From Gallispira sp964526435 (GTDB lineage: Bacteria; Bacillota; Clostridia; Lachnospirales; CAG-274), in the NCBI GenBank assembly GCA_964526435.1, contig CAZGIC010000075.1:1-11779 (forward strand): a stretch of 11,779 bases of DNA. The letters run 5' to 3'. The notes under the pieces are model-generated. The model was given only the letters and a program-made list of their open reading frames with translations. It did no database searches and was not told where the DNA came from. How positions within the stretch are numbered: the first letter of the stretch is position 1; each line of letters starts with the position of its first letter. The position numbers and the translations under genes are program-made. Below, in pieces: positions 5,157 to 11,779 of this stretch.

Positions 5157-6969
5157 CAGTAACGAAAATAAGTCTCAGATTAATATTCGTATACCCGGAA
5201 TGAAAGGTCCCAGAAATCATGGTATAGTTGAAAAACCAAAGGACGGAAGAAAAACCGCTTTAAAGCTTATTAAGTATTTTGAAAGGGAAATAAGCCTTAT
5301 TTTTTCACTTATATTTGTGGTTGTTGTTGTAGTGTTTTGCTCTGTTACGGCACCGAATCTTCAGAGTAAAGCTGTTGATACAATTGCCGACGGAAGATAC
5401 TCTCAGATAGGCAGTATATTAATAATTATGCTTATATTATACTGTATCTACAGTCTGGCTACACTTTTTCAGAATTTGTTAAGTGCTGTGTTAAGTCAGA
5501 AAATTGTAAAAAAAATGAGGGAAGATTTGTTTGAAAAAATTGTTAATCTGCCTGTTAAATACATTGATAATCATCCTCACGGGGATATAATGAGCCGTAT
5601 GACAAATGATGTGGAAAATATATCAAATATTGTGTCTCAGTCGTTGGGTTCTCTTGTGTCGGGGGTGCTTACAATACTGGGAACTGTGGGGATGATGCTC
5701 CTGTTATGTCCTGAGCTTGCGGTTTTGTCATGTTCTACTGTTATACTGACGGTTATTGTGACAAAGTATCTTTCAAAGGTAATGAGGAAGTTCTTTACAA
5801 AAAGACAGGCACTTCTTGGTGAGCTTAACGGCATAGTTGAGGAAAAGGTGACGGGGTATAAGACCGTTGTTGCATACAACAGACAAAAGGCAGTGACAGA
5901 GGAATTTGAAAAAAGCTCTGATGAACTTACAAGGACGGGAATAATTGCCGAAATATTCAGCGGTTCAATGGGTCCTGTTATGAATGTAATAAATAATATA
6001 GGCTTTCTTATAATTGCTGTTTTTGGGGGTTATTTTGCAATAAAGGGGGTTATATCAATAGGCGTTGTATCCGCTTTTATTGTGTATGCAAAACAGTTTG
6101 GCAGACCTATTAATGAAATTGCACAGGTTTACGGTCAGATACAGACGGCTCTTGCCGGTGCAGAAAGAATATTTGAAATTATGGACGAGGACAGCGAAAA
6201 TAAAGAGGGCGTTTTTAATATGGAAAATGCAAGGGGGAATATTGAATTTAAAAATGTTAATTTCTCCTATAAAGAAGGAAAGCAGGTGCTTTTTGATTTT
6301 AACATTGATGTCAGAGCAGGACACAAGGTTGCTCTTGTAGGTGCAACAGGAAGCGGAAAAACAACTGTTGTAAATCTGCTTATGAGATTTTACGACATTG
6401 ACAGCGGTGAAATACTTATTGACGGCGTCAATATTAAGGATATTTCCATTGAAGAGCTGAGAAAAAATACTGCTATAGTTTTGCAGGATACAGTGCTGTT
6501 TTCAGATACAATAAGAAATAATCTTAAATATTCAAATCCTGATGCAAGTGATGATGAAATGATCAAAGGAGCTAAACTTGGAAACTGCTATAATATGATA
6601 AAGCATTTTCCTGATAAATTTGATACTATGCTTACTGAATCGGGACAAAATCTGTCACAGGGGCAAAGACAGCTGTTGTCTATAGCAAGGGCTTTTCTTG
6701 CAGATCCTAAAATACTTATTCTTGATGAGGCTACATCAAGTGTGGATACAAGAACGGAAAAAAATATTCAGGACGCTATGGTAAATCTTATGAAGGAAAG
6801 AACAAGTCTTATTATTGCTCACAGACTTTCTACAATACAGGATGCTGATATGATAGTTGTAATGGATGAGGGAAGAATTGCAGAAACAGGAAATCATAAA
6901 GAACTTCTTGAAAGAAAGGGAAAGTATTATGAACTGTATATGACACAGTTTGAGGGGAATAGGATTTGA
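5149..6969 (+). CDS. ABC exporter half-transporter, catalytic partner (TM288/BmrD/LmrD-like)
   Basis: A 606-residue half-transporter with a roughly 45-residue polar N-terminal extension before the first membrane helix (about 48-68), then six helices and the ATPase. Motifs are Walker A GATGSGKT (398-405), Q-loop Gln446, signature LSQGQ (502-506), Walker B ILILDE (522-527) with catalytic Glu527, and switch His558. The signature deviates from LSGGQ while its Walker B and His are intact, the reverse of its partner. Pairing therefore gives one competent ATP site (this Walker region with the partner LSGGQ) and one degenerate site. ATG at 5149 overlaps the preceding stop (ATGAGTAA), with GGAGG 8 bases upstream (5136-5140), so the two are translationally coupled. 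It ends the operon; no terminator is visible before the repeats and N gap that follow. Confidence 0.94.
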   Translation: MSNSNENKSQINIRIPGMKGPRNHGIVEKPKDGRKTALKLIKYFEREISLIFSLIFVVVVVVFCSVTAPNLQSKAVDTIADGRYSQIGSILIIMLILYCIYSLATLFQNLLSAVLSQKIVKKMREDLFEKIVNLPVKYIDNHPHGDIMSRMTNDVENISNIVSQSLGSLVSGVLTILGTVGMMLLLCPELAVLSCSTVILTVIVTKYLSKVMRKFFTKRQALLGELNGIVEEKVTGYKTVVAYNRQKAVTEEFEKSSDELTRTGIIAEIFSGSMGPVMNVINNIGFLIIAVFGGYFAIKGVISIGVVSAFIVYAKQFGRPINEIAQVYGQIQTALAGAERIFEIMDEDSENKEGVFNMENARGNIEFKNVNFSYKEGKQVLFDFNIDVRAGHKVALVGATGSGKTTVVNLLMRFYDIDSGEILIDGVNIKDISIEELRKNTAIVLQDTVLFSDTIRNNLKYSNPDASDDEMIKGAKLGNCYNMIKHFPDKFDTMLTESGQNLSQGQRQLLSIARAFLADPKILILDEATSSVDTRTEKNIQDAMVNLMKERTSLIIAHRLSTIQDADMIVVMDEGRIAETGNHKELLERKGKYYELYMTQFEGNRI

Positions 6970-6980
6970 TAAAAGAGTGG

Positions 6981-7037
6981 GGAGCTGAGTGAGTGAGGAG
7001 CTGAGTGAGTGAGGAGTGAGGAGCTAGGAGTGAGGAG
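6981..7037. repeat. GA-rich short tandem repeats at an assembly gap
   Basis: Two exact copies of a 16-base unit GGAGCTGAGTGAGTGA (6981-6996 and 6997-7012) are followed by heptamers GGAGTGA, GGAGCTA, GGAGTGA and a partial GGAG running into the N gap. The array probably continues in the unresolved part, which would explain why assembly broke here. It follows the ABC operon stop by 11 bases. No function can be inferred. Confidence 0.85.
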
Positions 7038-7137
7038 NNNNNNNNNNNNNNNNNNNNNNNNNNNNNNNNNNNNNNNNNNNNNNNNNNNNNNNNNNNNNNN
7101 NNNNNNNNNNNNNNNNNNNNNNNNNNNNNNNNNNNNN
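7038..7137. other. Assembly gap (100 N)
   Basis: Exactly 100 undetermined bases, a conventional scaffold placeholder, with repeats on both sides. The true content and length are unknown, and any gene, terminator or longer repeat array here is invisible. Confidence 0.95.
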
Positions 7138-7139
7138 TA

Positions 7140-7217
7140 ATAGTTTCAATTCCTCGCTTTGTTAAATTCTGATTTGTTATAGTTTTCATTTCTTACTTTG
7201 TTAAGTTCTGATTTGTA
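7140..7217. repeat. Imperfect 39-bp direct tandem repeat
   Basis: Two adjacent 39-base units (7140-7178 and 7179-7217) agree at 32 of 39 positions; the shared part includes CTTTGTTAA and TTCTGATTTGT. The first unit abuts the N gap, so more copies may be hidden. On the minus strand the first unit ends in GGAATTGAAAC, reminiscent of some CRISPR repeat ends, but the units touch each other with no spacer. Confidence 0.6.
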
Positions 7218-7448
7218 AAAGGGATAAGATTACATATGAAAGAAAATAAGGCTGTTGTGCAGAATGACGAAAAATATCATTTTAATGAATATAGGCTAGC
7301 ATATTTTACTAATGTTGTAGTATAATTAGAAAATGGGCTTATGCGTGTCAAAATGAAAGTCTGCTTTTGTTTTTGTGCAGAGCCGGGGGCATTGAAAAGA
7401 GTTAATTCAGTGAATTTTTGAAAATATGTTTTGTGAAGGAGGATGAAA
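7218..7448 (+). promoter_or_regulatory. Control region and leader of the hydrogenase operon
   Basis: A perfect TATAAT lies at 7321-7326 but has no recognisable -35 box 16-18 bases upstream, so it might need an activator; the call is tentative. The remaining 120 or so bases up to the first gene contain a TCTGC/GCAGA stem with a 12-base loop (7360-7364 with 7377-7381) and a palindrome AATTCA-G-TGAATT (7404-7416) shortly before the ribosome binding site. I found no standard redox-regulator (Rex) site. No credible gene is seen between 7138 and 7448. Confidence 0.35.
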
Positions 7449-7934
7449 ATGAACAGGGAATTTGATTATTCTGTAGTTGACAAGGTAATTGAAAACCATC
7501 AATGTAAGCAGAGTTCCGTTATAGCAATTTTGCAGGATGTTCAGGAACATTATCACTATTTGCCGAGAGAGGTTTTTTCTTACATAGCGAAAAAGCTTGA
7601 TACAAGTGTTGCAAATATATACAGTGTTGCAACATTTTATGAAAATTTTTCTCTTGAACCTAAGGGTAAATATGTAATAAAGGTATGTGACGGTACTGCC
7701 TGTCATGTGAGAAAAAGCATACCTGTACTTGAAAGACTCAGAGCCGATCTGTGCCTTAAAGACGGGAAGGTTACAACAGATGATCTTATGTTTACTGTTG
7801 AAACCGTAAGTTGTCTTGGTGCCTGTGGTCTTGCTCCTGCAATGACTGTAAATGACAAAGTTATTCCGGCAATGACGCCTGATAAGGCAAGTGACATTAT
7901 AAAAGAATTAAAGGAGGCTGAAGGAGATGCTTAA
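7449..7934 (+). CDS. hydC: NuoE-like [2Fe-2S] subunit of bifurcating-type hydrogenase
   Basis: A 161-residue thioredoxin-fold ferredoxin subunit related to NuoE and to HydC/HndA of multimeric [FeFe] hydrogenases. It has an N-terminal helical part (about 1-70, including LPREVFSYIAKKL and VATFYENF) followed by the cluster domain. The four ligands are Cys80 and Cys85 (CDGTAC) and Cys122 and Cys126 (CLGAC), the family C-x4-C / C-x3-C pattern. It would relay electrons next to the flavin subunit in the cytoplasm. ATG at 7449 is preferred over ATG at 7443, because AAGGAGG (7436-7442) touches 7443 but sits 6 bases from 7449. First gene of the operon; its last 8 bases overlap hydB (ATGCTTAA), implying coupled translation and equal subunit supply. 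Confidence 0.93.
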   Translation: MNREFDYSVVDKVIENHQCKQSSVIAILQDVQEHYHYLPREVFSYIAKKLDTSVANIYSVATFYENFSLEPKGKYVIKVCDGTACHVRKSIPVLERLRADLCLKDGKVTTDDLMFTVETVSCLGACGLAPAMTVNDKVIPAMTPDKASDIIKELKEAEGDA

Positions 7935-9801
7935 GAGCAGAGAAGAACTTACAGAACTGAGATCAGCCTACAGTGCATCTCTTAAGATGCAGACAAGAAA
8001 GATACTTGTGTGTGCAGGTACAGGCTGTGTTGCAGGAGGCTCCCTTGACATACATGATGAACTTGTGAGAATTATTGGGGAAAAGGGTTTAAACTGTACT
8101 GTTGAACTTGAAAAAGAGCCTCATAATGAATCAATAGGCGTGAAAAAAAGCGGTTGTCATGGATTTTGTGAAATGGGTCCTCTTGTGAGAATTGAACCTG
8201 AGGGTATACTGTACACAAAGGTAAAAATTGAGGACTGTGAAGAAATTGTAAATGAAACAATTGTAAACGGAAATGTTATTGACAGACTTGTGTACAAAAT
8301 TGAGGGTGTGCCATACATAAGACAGGAGGATATTCCTTTCTATGCAAAACAGCAGAGAGTTGTACTTGAACACTGCGGTCATATTGATGCTACATCTATA
8401 CTTGAATATATAGGTATGGGAGGCTATGAAGCTCTTGAAAAAGCTCTGTTTGAAATGGAGCCTGTAGAAATTGTAGATGAAGTTGAAAAATCTGTTTTAA
8501 GAGGAAGAGGAGGCGGAGGTTTCCCTACAGGAAGAAAGTGGCGTCAGGTTTTAAATCAGAAGGATCCTGTTCACTATGTTGTCTGTAACGGTGATGAGGG
8601 GGATCCCGGTGCCTTTATGGACAGAAGCATTATGGAGGGTGATCCTCACAGAATGCTTGAAGGTATGATTATTGCAGGTATTGCAACAAAATCTCACGAG
8701 GGTTATATATATGTGAGAGCTGAGTATCCTCTGGCTGTATCAAGACTTGAAAATGCAATAAGTCAGGCTAGAGAGCTGGGTCTTGTAGGCAAAAATATTC
8801 TGGGAAGCGGATTTGATTTTGAATTTCATATTAACAAGGGTGCAGGTGCCTTTGTCTGTGGTGAGGGTTCTGCTCTTACAGCTTCTATTGAGGGCAAGAG
8901 AGGAATGCCCAGAGTAAAGCCGCCGAGAACTGTTGAGAAAGGTCTTTTTGAAAAGCCTACTGTACTTAACAATGTGGAAACTTATGCAAATGTACCTGAA
9001 ATAATAATAAATGGTGCAGACTGGTATAAGGGTATTGGACCTGAAAACAGTCCCGGAACAAAGGCTTTTGCTCTTACAGGAAATATACAGAATACAGGTC
9101 TTATTGAAGTGCCTATGGGTACTACATTAAGAGAAATCATATTTGATATTGGCGGAGGAATGAAGGGCGGAAAAGCTTTTAAGGCTGTGCAGATAGGCGG
9201 TCCGTCTGGAGGCTGTCTTATAACTCCTAATCTGGATATGCCTCTTGACTTCGATTCTCTTAAGAAAGTTGGTGCAATGATAGGTTCGGGCGGTCTTGTT
9301 GTTATGGACGAAAATACCTGTATGGTTGAGGTTGCACGTTTCTTTATGAACTTTACTCAAAATGAGTCCTGCGGAAAGTGTGTGCCATGCAGAGAAGGAA
9401 CAAAGAGAATGCTTGAAATACTTGAAAGAATTGTGGCAGGAAATGGTCAGAAGGGTGATGTGGAGCTTCTGCTTGATCTTGCAGATACCATTTCTTCAAC
9501 GGCTCTGTGCGGACTGGGAAAATCTGCCGCAATGCCTGTTGTGTCAACAATTAAGAATTTCAGAGAAGAATATGACGCCCATATTATAGATAAAAAATGT
9601 CCGACGGGTCAATGCAAAAAGCTTGTGACATATTACATTGACCCTGAGCTGTGCAAGGGCTGTTCAAAATGTGCAAGAAACTGCCCTGTTGACGCAATAA
9701 GCGGTGAAATAAGGTCACCATATACAATTGATGCTTCAAAGTGTATTAAATGCGGTGCCTGTGTTGAAAACTGTAATTTCGGTGCAGTTAAGGAGGGATA
9801 A
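7927..9801 (+). CDS. hydB: NuoF-like flavoprotein subunit of bifurcating-type [FeFe] hydrogenase
   Basis: A 624-residue HydB/HndC-type subunit expected to bind FMN and NAD(P)H and exchange electrons between pyridine nucleotide, ferredoxin and HydA. Domains in order: a thioredoxin-like [2Fe-2S] domain (Cys29, Cys34, Cys77, Cys81); the NuoF core with Gly-rich GRGGGGFPTG (193-202) for nucleotide and FMN; a [4Fe-4S] site (Cys482, Cys485, Cys488, Cys528); a CPTGQC segment (558-563) near the hinge that may hold a metal; and two [4Fe-4S] ferredoxin motifs (Cys576/579/582/586 and Cys606/609/612/616). This layout is that of electron-bifurcating HydB, longer than respiratory NuoF. The best ribosome site is AAGGAGG at 7911-7917, 9 bases before ATG. 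hydA starts 2 bases after the stop. Whether NADH or NADPH is used cannot be told from the sequence. Confidence 0.95.
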   Translation: MLKSREELTELRSAYSASLKMQTRKILVCAGTGCVAGGSLDIHDELVRIIGEKGLNCTVELEKEPHNESIGVKKSGCHGFCEMGPLVRIEPEGILYTKVKIEDCEEIVNETIVNGNVIDRLVYKIEGVPYIRQEDIPFYAKQQRVVLEHCGHIDATSILEYIGMGGYEALEKALFEMEPVEIVDEVEKSVLRGRGGGGFPTGRKWRQVLNQKDPVHYVVCNGDEGDPGAFMDRSIMEGDPHRMLEGMIIAGIATKSHEGYIYVRAEYPLAVSRLENAISQARELGLVGKNILGSGFDFEFHINKGAGAFVCGEGSALTASIEGKRGMPRVKPPRTVEKGLFEKPTVLNNVETYANVPEIIINGADWYKGIGPENSPGTKAFALTGNIQNTGLIEVPMGTTLREIIFDIGGGMKGGKAFKAVQIGGPSGGCLITPNLDMPLDFDSLKKVGAMIGSGGLVVMDENTCMVEVARFFMNFTQNESCGKCVPCREGTKRMLEILERIVAGNGQKGDVELLLDLADTISSTALCGLGKSAAMPVVSTIKNFREEYDAHIIDKKCPTGQCKKLVTYYIDPELCKGCSKCARNCPVDAISGEIRSPYTIDASKCIKCGACVENCNFGAVKEG

Positions 9802-9803
9802 AA

Positions 9804-11492
9804 ATGGCTAATGATAATTATATGATTATTGACAATATACCTGTGGCTATTGAAGGCGAAAAAAATATACTTGAGCTTATAAGAAAAGCAGGTATAGATC
9901 TGCCTACTTTCTGCTATCATTCCGAATTATCTGTTTACGGTGCATGCAGAATGTGTATGGTTGAAAATAAGTGGGGCAGTATGGAGGCTGCCTGTTCAAC
10001 TCCTCCAAAACCGGGTGCTGAAATTTATACAAATACACCAAAACTGAGAAAATACAGAAAAATGATACTTGAGCTTCTTCTGTCAAATCATTGCAGGGAT
10101 TGTACAACATGTGACAAAAACGGTGAGTGCAGACTTCAGGAACTTGCAGGTAGGTTTGGTATAACAAGGGTAAGATTTAAAAATACTGCTGAAAATCCTG
10201 ATATTGACGACTCCTCTCTGTGCATAACAAAGGACAGAAGCAAATGTATTCTCTGCGGGGACTGCGTAAGAGTGTGCAATGAAGTTCAGAATGTGGGAGC
10301 TATTAATTTTGTGAACAGAGGTTCTAAAATGATTGTGGCTGCCGCCTTTGATGAGCCTATAGGCGAGAGTAACTGTGTCGGCTGCGGTCAGTGTGCTGCT
10401 GTCTGTCCTACAGGAGCAATTGTCATAAAAAATGACAGTATGAAACTCTGGGAAGAATTTGACAGGGAAGATGTTAAAGTTGTTGCACAGATCGCTCCTG
10501 CTGTAAGAGTGGCTGTTGCCAAGTCATTCGGACTTAAAGAGGGCAATGTAATGGGCAAAATAGTGGCTTCACTTAAAAGAATAGGATTTGATGAAGTATT
10601 TGATACAGCTACAGGTGCGGATCTGACTGTTCTTGAGGAATCAAATGAATTTCTGGACAGAATTGCTGAAAACAAAAATATTCCTCTCTTTACTTCATGC
10701 TGTCCTGCATGGGTCAATTACTGCGAAAAAAATTATCCTGAAATTCTGCCTAATATTTCTACATGCCGTTCGCCTATGGAAATGTTTGGAAGTGTTATAA
10801 AAGAACAGTACAAGTCAAGCAGAAAGAAAATAATAAGCGTTGCAATAATGCCTTGTACTGCCAAGAAGTTTGAGGCGGCAAGAGAAGAATTTAAAAGAGG
10901 TGACGGAACATCTGTAATAGATTACGTTATAACAACAAAGGAGCTTATACAGATGATAAAGGAGGCAGGTATTGTTTTCAGTGAAATAGAACCTGAATCA
11001 ATTGATATGCCTTTCGGCTCCATTTCCGGTGCAGGTGTTATATTTGGTGTAACAGGCGGTGTTACGGAGGCTGTTATAAGACGTATAGAAACAGATAAAT
11101 CAGTAAATGCCTTAAGAAACCTTGCCTTTAAGGGGGTAAGAGGTCTTGAGGGAGTTAAGGAAACGACAATTGATTACGGCGGTAAGGAAATTAAAATTGC
11201 TGTTGTAAGCGGTCTTAAAAATGCTGATGACCTTATAAGGAAAATAAAAGCAGGTGAACATTATGACCTTGTTGAGGTTATGGCATGTCCCGGAGGCTGT
11301 ATAAACGGTGCGGGTCAGCCCCATACCGATATGGACGGCAGAAAGGAAAGAAGTGCAAATCTTTATGAGGCCGACAGAATGACAACAAATAAGAGAAGTG
11401 AGGAAAATCCTCTTATGATGTCACTTTACAACGGTATTTTAAAAGGAAGAGTACATGAGTTGTTACATGTTCATTATAACAAGGAGGTATAG
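9804..11492 (+). CDS. hydA: [FeFe] hydrogenase catalytic subunit
   Basis: A 562-residue group A [FeFe] hydrogenase that makes or oxidises H2. N-terminal wiring: plant-type [2Fe-2S] (Cys37, 48, 51, 64), His-ligated [4Fe-4S] (His96, Cys100, 103, 109), and two ferredoxin [4Fe-4S] sites (Cys148/151/154/158 and Cys191/194/197/201). H-cluster motifs: P1 TSCCPAW (297-303), P2 MPCTAKKFE (349-357) and P3 MACPGGCINGAGQP (493-506), giving ligands Cys300, Cys351, Cys495 and Cys499. The proton-relay residues known from Clostridium pasteurianum CpI (Cys299, Glu279, Glu282, Arg286, Ser319) have counterparts at the same numbers, so the enzyme looks fully active. P3 has NGAGQP where GGGQP is common. Unlike Thermotoga maritima HydA it lacks a C-terminal [2Fe-2S] domain; the next gene encodes one. 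AGGAGGG (9791-9797) precedes ATG by 6 bases. The HydE/F/G maturases are not in the window. Confidence 0.97.
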   Translation: MANDNYMIIDNIPVAIEGEKNILELIRKAGIDLPTFCYHSELSVYGACRMCMVENKWGSMEAACSTPPKPGAEIYTNTPKLRKYRKMILELLLSNHCRDCTTCDKNGECRLQELAGRFGITRVRFKNTAENPDIDDSSLCITKDRSKCILCGDCVRVCNEVQNVGAINFVNRGSKMIVAAAFDEPIGESNCVGCGQCAAVCPTGAIVIKNDSMKLWEEFDREDVKVVAQIAPAVRVAVAKSFGLKEGNVMGKIVASLKRIGFDEVFDTATGADLTVLEESNEFLDRIAENKNIPLFTSCCPAWVNYCEKNYPEILPNISTCRSPMEMFGSVIKEQYKSSRKKIISVAIMPCTAKKFEAAREEFKRGDGTSVIDYVITTKELIQMIKEAGIVFSEIEPESIDMPFGSISGAGVIFGVTGGVTEAVIRRIETDKSVNALRNLAFKGVRGLEGVKETTIDYGGKEIKIAVVSGLKNADDLIRKIKAGEHYDLVEVMACPGGCINGAGQPHTDMDGRKERSANLYEADRMTTNKRSEENPLMMSLYNGILKGRVHELLHVHYNKEV

Positions 11493-11495
11493 AGA

Positions 11496-11747
11496 ATGGT
11501 TAAAATTTCTGTATGTATAGGAAGTGCCTGTCATTTGAAAGGGTCATACAATGTTATTAATGGTATTCAGCAGGCAGCAGAGAAAAACGGTGTAACGGGA
11601 GATGTTACAATCAACGGAACTTTCTGCACAGAAAATTGCGGCTGCAAGGGCGTTGCTGTCCTTGTAGATGATGAATACTATGGTGTTGATCCTACAAAGG
11701 TTAAGGAATTTTTTAATGATGTGGTAATGCCAAAAATTAAAGAGTGA
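11496..11747 (+). CDS. Stand-alone thioredoxin-like [2Fe-2S] ferredoxin of the hydrogenase operon
   Basis: An 83-residue protein consisting of one thioredoxin-like [2Fe-2S] domain. Ligands are predicted at Cys7 and Cys12 (CIGSAC) and at Cys44 and Cys48 (CTENC), with a fifth Cys at 50 (CGC). It starts 3 bases after the hydA stop; AAGGAGG (11481-11487) lies inside the end of hydA, 8 bases before ATG, so it is cotranscribed and probably coupled. The fold matches the extra C-terminal domain of T. maritima HydA and is broadly like HndB of Desulfovibrio NADP-reducing hydrogenase. By inference it is a fourth, dissociable electron-transfer subunit of the complex. A free soluble electron carrier is the alternative. 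It appears complete; only 32 unremarkable bases follow it in the window. Confidence 0.85.
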   Translation: MVKISVCIGSACHLKGSYNVINGIQQAAEKNGVTGDVTINGTFCTENCGCKGVAVLVDDEYYGVDPTKVKEFFNDVVMPKIKE

Positions 11748-11779
11748 TTTTTGTGTATTGATATAAGCCTGTAAATAAA

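Noticed and set aside
6830..7189. Minus-strand open frame running through the N gap and the GA-rich repeats
   Set aside because: The frame is open only because undetermined bases and low-complexity repeats contain no stops; part of it is antisense to the ABC transporter.
7138..7217. Possible CRISPR array: a repeat ending in GGAATTGAAAC on the minus strand beside a gap
   Set aside because: The two 39-base units are directly adjacent with no spacer and differ at seven positions. No cas gene is in the window. A hidden array inside the gap cannot be excluded, but nothing visible supports it.
7158..7217. Rex redox-repressor operator upstream of the hydrogenase operon
   Set aside because: Only the left half TTGTTAA occurs, in each repeat unit. 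The inverted half TTAACAA is absent at the required spacing.
7236..7325. Short reading frame of 29 codons before the hydrogenase operon
   Set aside because: It has only a poor ribosome site at unsuitable distance and its stop overlaps the TATAAT at 7321-7326. It shows no recognisable motif.

Overview
The window looks like a piece of a low-GC, anaerobic, probably spore-forming Firmicute of the Clostridia, most likely Lachnospiraceae-like. The evidence is the AT-rich codon use, strong AGGAGG-type ribosome binding sites, an rplS-rbgA neighbourhood, a spore-protein-like small gene and a bifurcating-type [FeFe] hydrogenase operon. The family assignment is inference. Two runs of exactly 100 N (2339-2438 and 7038-7137) mark this as a scaffolded draft assembly.

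Layout. Positions 1-400 are non-coding. They hold a strong promoter (65-93) bracketed by two copies of a palindrome and followed by no gene, a hairpin with a T-run, then the rplS promoter and a structured leader. rplS (401-763) encodes ribosomal protein L19. Its 3' side (764-911) can fold into a three-way-junction RNA followed by a terminator hairpin. About 210 further bases with several small hairpins lead to rbgA (1134-2003), a 50S ribosome-assembly GTPase. Next is a 58-residue Asn/Ser-rich protein resembling gamma-type small acid-soluble spore proteins (2098-2274), behind a possible forespore promoter. It converges on a 54-residue Cys-rich minus-strand gene (2510-2674). A strong terminator hairpin lies between them, present in two identical copies on either side of the first N gap, which suggests an assembly artefact.

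Positions 2829-6969 form a self-contained efflux module: a MarR-family regulator with a near-consensus promoter between two inverted operator-like arms, followed by two overlapping ABC half-transporter genes. The residue substitutions in the two nucleotide-binding domains fit a heterodimeric exporter with one degenerate and one competent ATP site (TM287/288, BmrCD, LmrCD type). The expected circuit is ligand-relieved repression of an efflux pump.

Positions 6970-7217 hold short tandem repeats around the second N gap. Positions 7218-7448 are a leader or promoter region. A tight four-gene operon runs from 7449 to 11747: HydC (NuoE-like), HydB (NuoF-like flavoprotein), HydA ([FeFe] hydrogenase) and a stand-alone thioredoxin-like [2Fe-2S] ferredoxin. 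Together they should form an NAD(P)- and ferredoxin-linked electron-bifurcating or confurcating hydrogenase that disposes of fermentation electrons as H2. The last 32 bases hold nothing recognisable.

Most of the window is ordinary. The items best worth a second look are the possible RNA structure after rplS, the orphan promoter at the left edge, the short Cys-rich gene, and the separate small ferredoxin that may replace the C-terminal domain found in some HydA proteins.
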